Shown piece after piece: positions 63,812 through 64,000 of a stretch of 64,000 nucleotides of DNA. The translations under genes were made by a program, and so were the position numbers. The notes under the pieces were generated by a model. It was not told where the DNA came from, ran no database searches, and was given only the letters and a program-made list of their open reading frames with translations. Numbering within the stretch: position 1 is the stretch's first letter; each line of letters opens with the position of its first letter. The DNA is taken from assembly GCF_000732195.1 (NCBI RefSeq), contig NZ_JNNU01000005.1, positions 186,001-250,000 on the forward strand. Reading direction: 5' to 3'. Source of the stretch: Neorhizobium vignae (GTDB lineage: Bacteria > Pseudomonadota > Alphaproteobacteria > Rhizobiales > Rhizobiaceae).

Positions 63812-64000
63812 ATGCAACCGCACCTTACCGAAGAGCAAAGAGAACAGGCGACAGCAACCGCCAATCTGGTCGCCGCAGCGATGGCCCGCCTTCACCGCGA
63901 GCATGGCGAAGCGGCCGTCATGGAAGCGATGCGGCTGATCAGTTCCGCCATGACCGACGACGCGCGGCGCAAGTCCATCGCCCAGGCCCTGCTCGACAAC
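63812..64000 (+). CDS. Hypothetical protein (partial at right edge)
   Basis: ATG 63812 follows AAGGACGT at good spacing and the frame stays open for 63 codons to the window edge. The visible part (MQPHLTEEQREQATATANLV, then helical Ala/Arg/Glu-rich sequence) looks like a coding helix-rich small protein. I do not recognise it. Confidence 0.6.
   Translation, partial: MQPHLTEEQREQATATANLVAAAMARLHREHGEAAVMEAMRLISSAMTDDARRKSIAQALLDN

Noticed and set aside
1-64000. tRNA, rRNA, CRISPR or prophage
   Set aside because: No cloverleaf-like or CCA-ended segment, no regularly spaced repeats, no integrase, transposase or phage structural gene was seen.

Overview
The window looks like a stretch of the main chromosome of a Rhizobiaceae alphaproteobacterium (Rhizobium/Agrobacterium/Neorhizobium group). 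The GC content is high, coding is dense on both strands, and several gene orders are typical of that family: hdaA-perM divergent from purM-purN, uvrC-pgsA-moaD-moaE, lptF-lptG-lptD-surA-pdxA-rsmA, gmk-yicC-mltG-fabF-acpP-fabG-fabD, and rpsF-rpsR-DUF2232-rplI-dnaB-alr-radA-cvpA-purF. This assignment rests on recalled synteny and protein character, not on a search. I saw no tRNA, rRNA, CRISPR array, insertion sequence or prophage.

Layout. 0-4 kb: the replication regulator HdaA (cut by the left edge), an AI-2E-type membrane protein, and purine synthesis genes purM and purN. 4-10 kb: a PhnM-like amidohydrolase without other C-P lyase genes, a molybdopterin oxidoreductase overlapping a Nudix hydrolase, RlmJ, a periplasmic RNase T2 and a glutathione S-transferase. 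10-17.7 kb: an Omp25/RopB-like porin, then uvrC, pgsA and the molybdopterin synthase pair moaD/moaE, an orphan LivH-type permease divergent from a CGNR zinc-finger regulator, a small lipoprotein, and ndk. 17.7-28 kb is more accessory: a second GST, a degenerate GGDEF protein, a RhiA-like protein divergent from a Crp/Fnr regulator, a secreted trypsin-like protease, an Uup-like ABC-F ATPase, a Tad-type trio (vWA TadG plus two TadE-like pseudopilins) and a lipoprotein polysaccharide deacetylase.

28-39 kb is envelope biogenesis and housekeeping: holC and pepA linked through an 18-bp perfect inverted repeat, a PAP2 lipid phosphatase, the LPS export genes lptF, lptG and lptD, SurA, PdxA and RsmA. 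38.8-46.5 kb holds a frameshifted surface-protein-like gene, guanylate kinase, YicC, MltG and the fatty-acid synthesis cluster. 46.7-52.2 kb is accessory again: a Tas-like aldo-keto reductase, two tandem RTX-repeat proteins and an animal-type haem peroxidase. 52.6-64 kb returns to core genes (ribosomal proteins S6, S18 and L9, DnaB, Alr, RadA, CvpA, PurF). A TumE/TumA-type toxin-antitoxin pair sits between dnaB and alr. A short-chain dehydrogenase and a partial gene follow at the right edge.

The items most worth a second look are regulatory. (1) A palindrome covers the divergent promoters of the CGNR regulator and the orphan permease, and the regulator mRNA appears leaderless. (2) The toxin-antitoxin cassette has a 13-bp inverted repeat at its promoter and another apparently leaderless start. 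(3) A pepA-holC intercistronic hairpin contains the pepA stop codon and ends next to the holC start. (4) The second RTX gene has a good Shine-Dalgarno in front of ATC instead of ATG. (5) A hypothetical gene is shifted out of frame at GC dinucleotide tracts. Nothing in the window amounts to a clearly new multi-gene system; the best candidates are the CGNR/permease module and the RTX pair.
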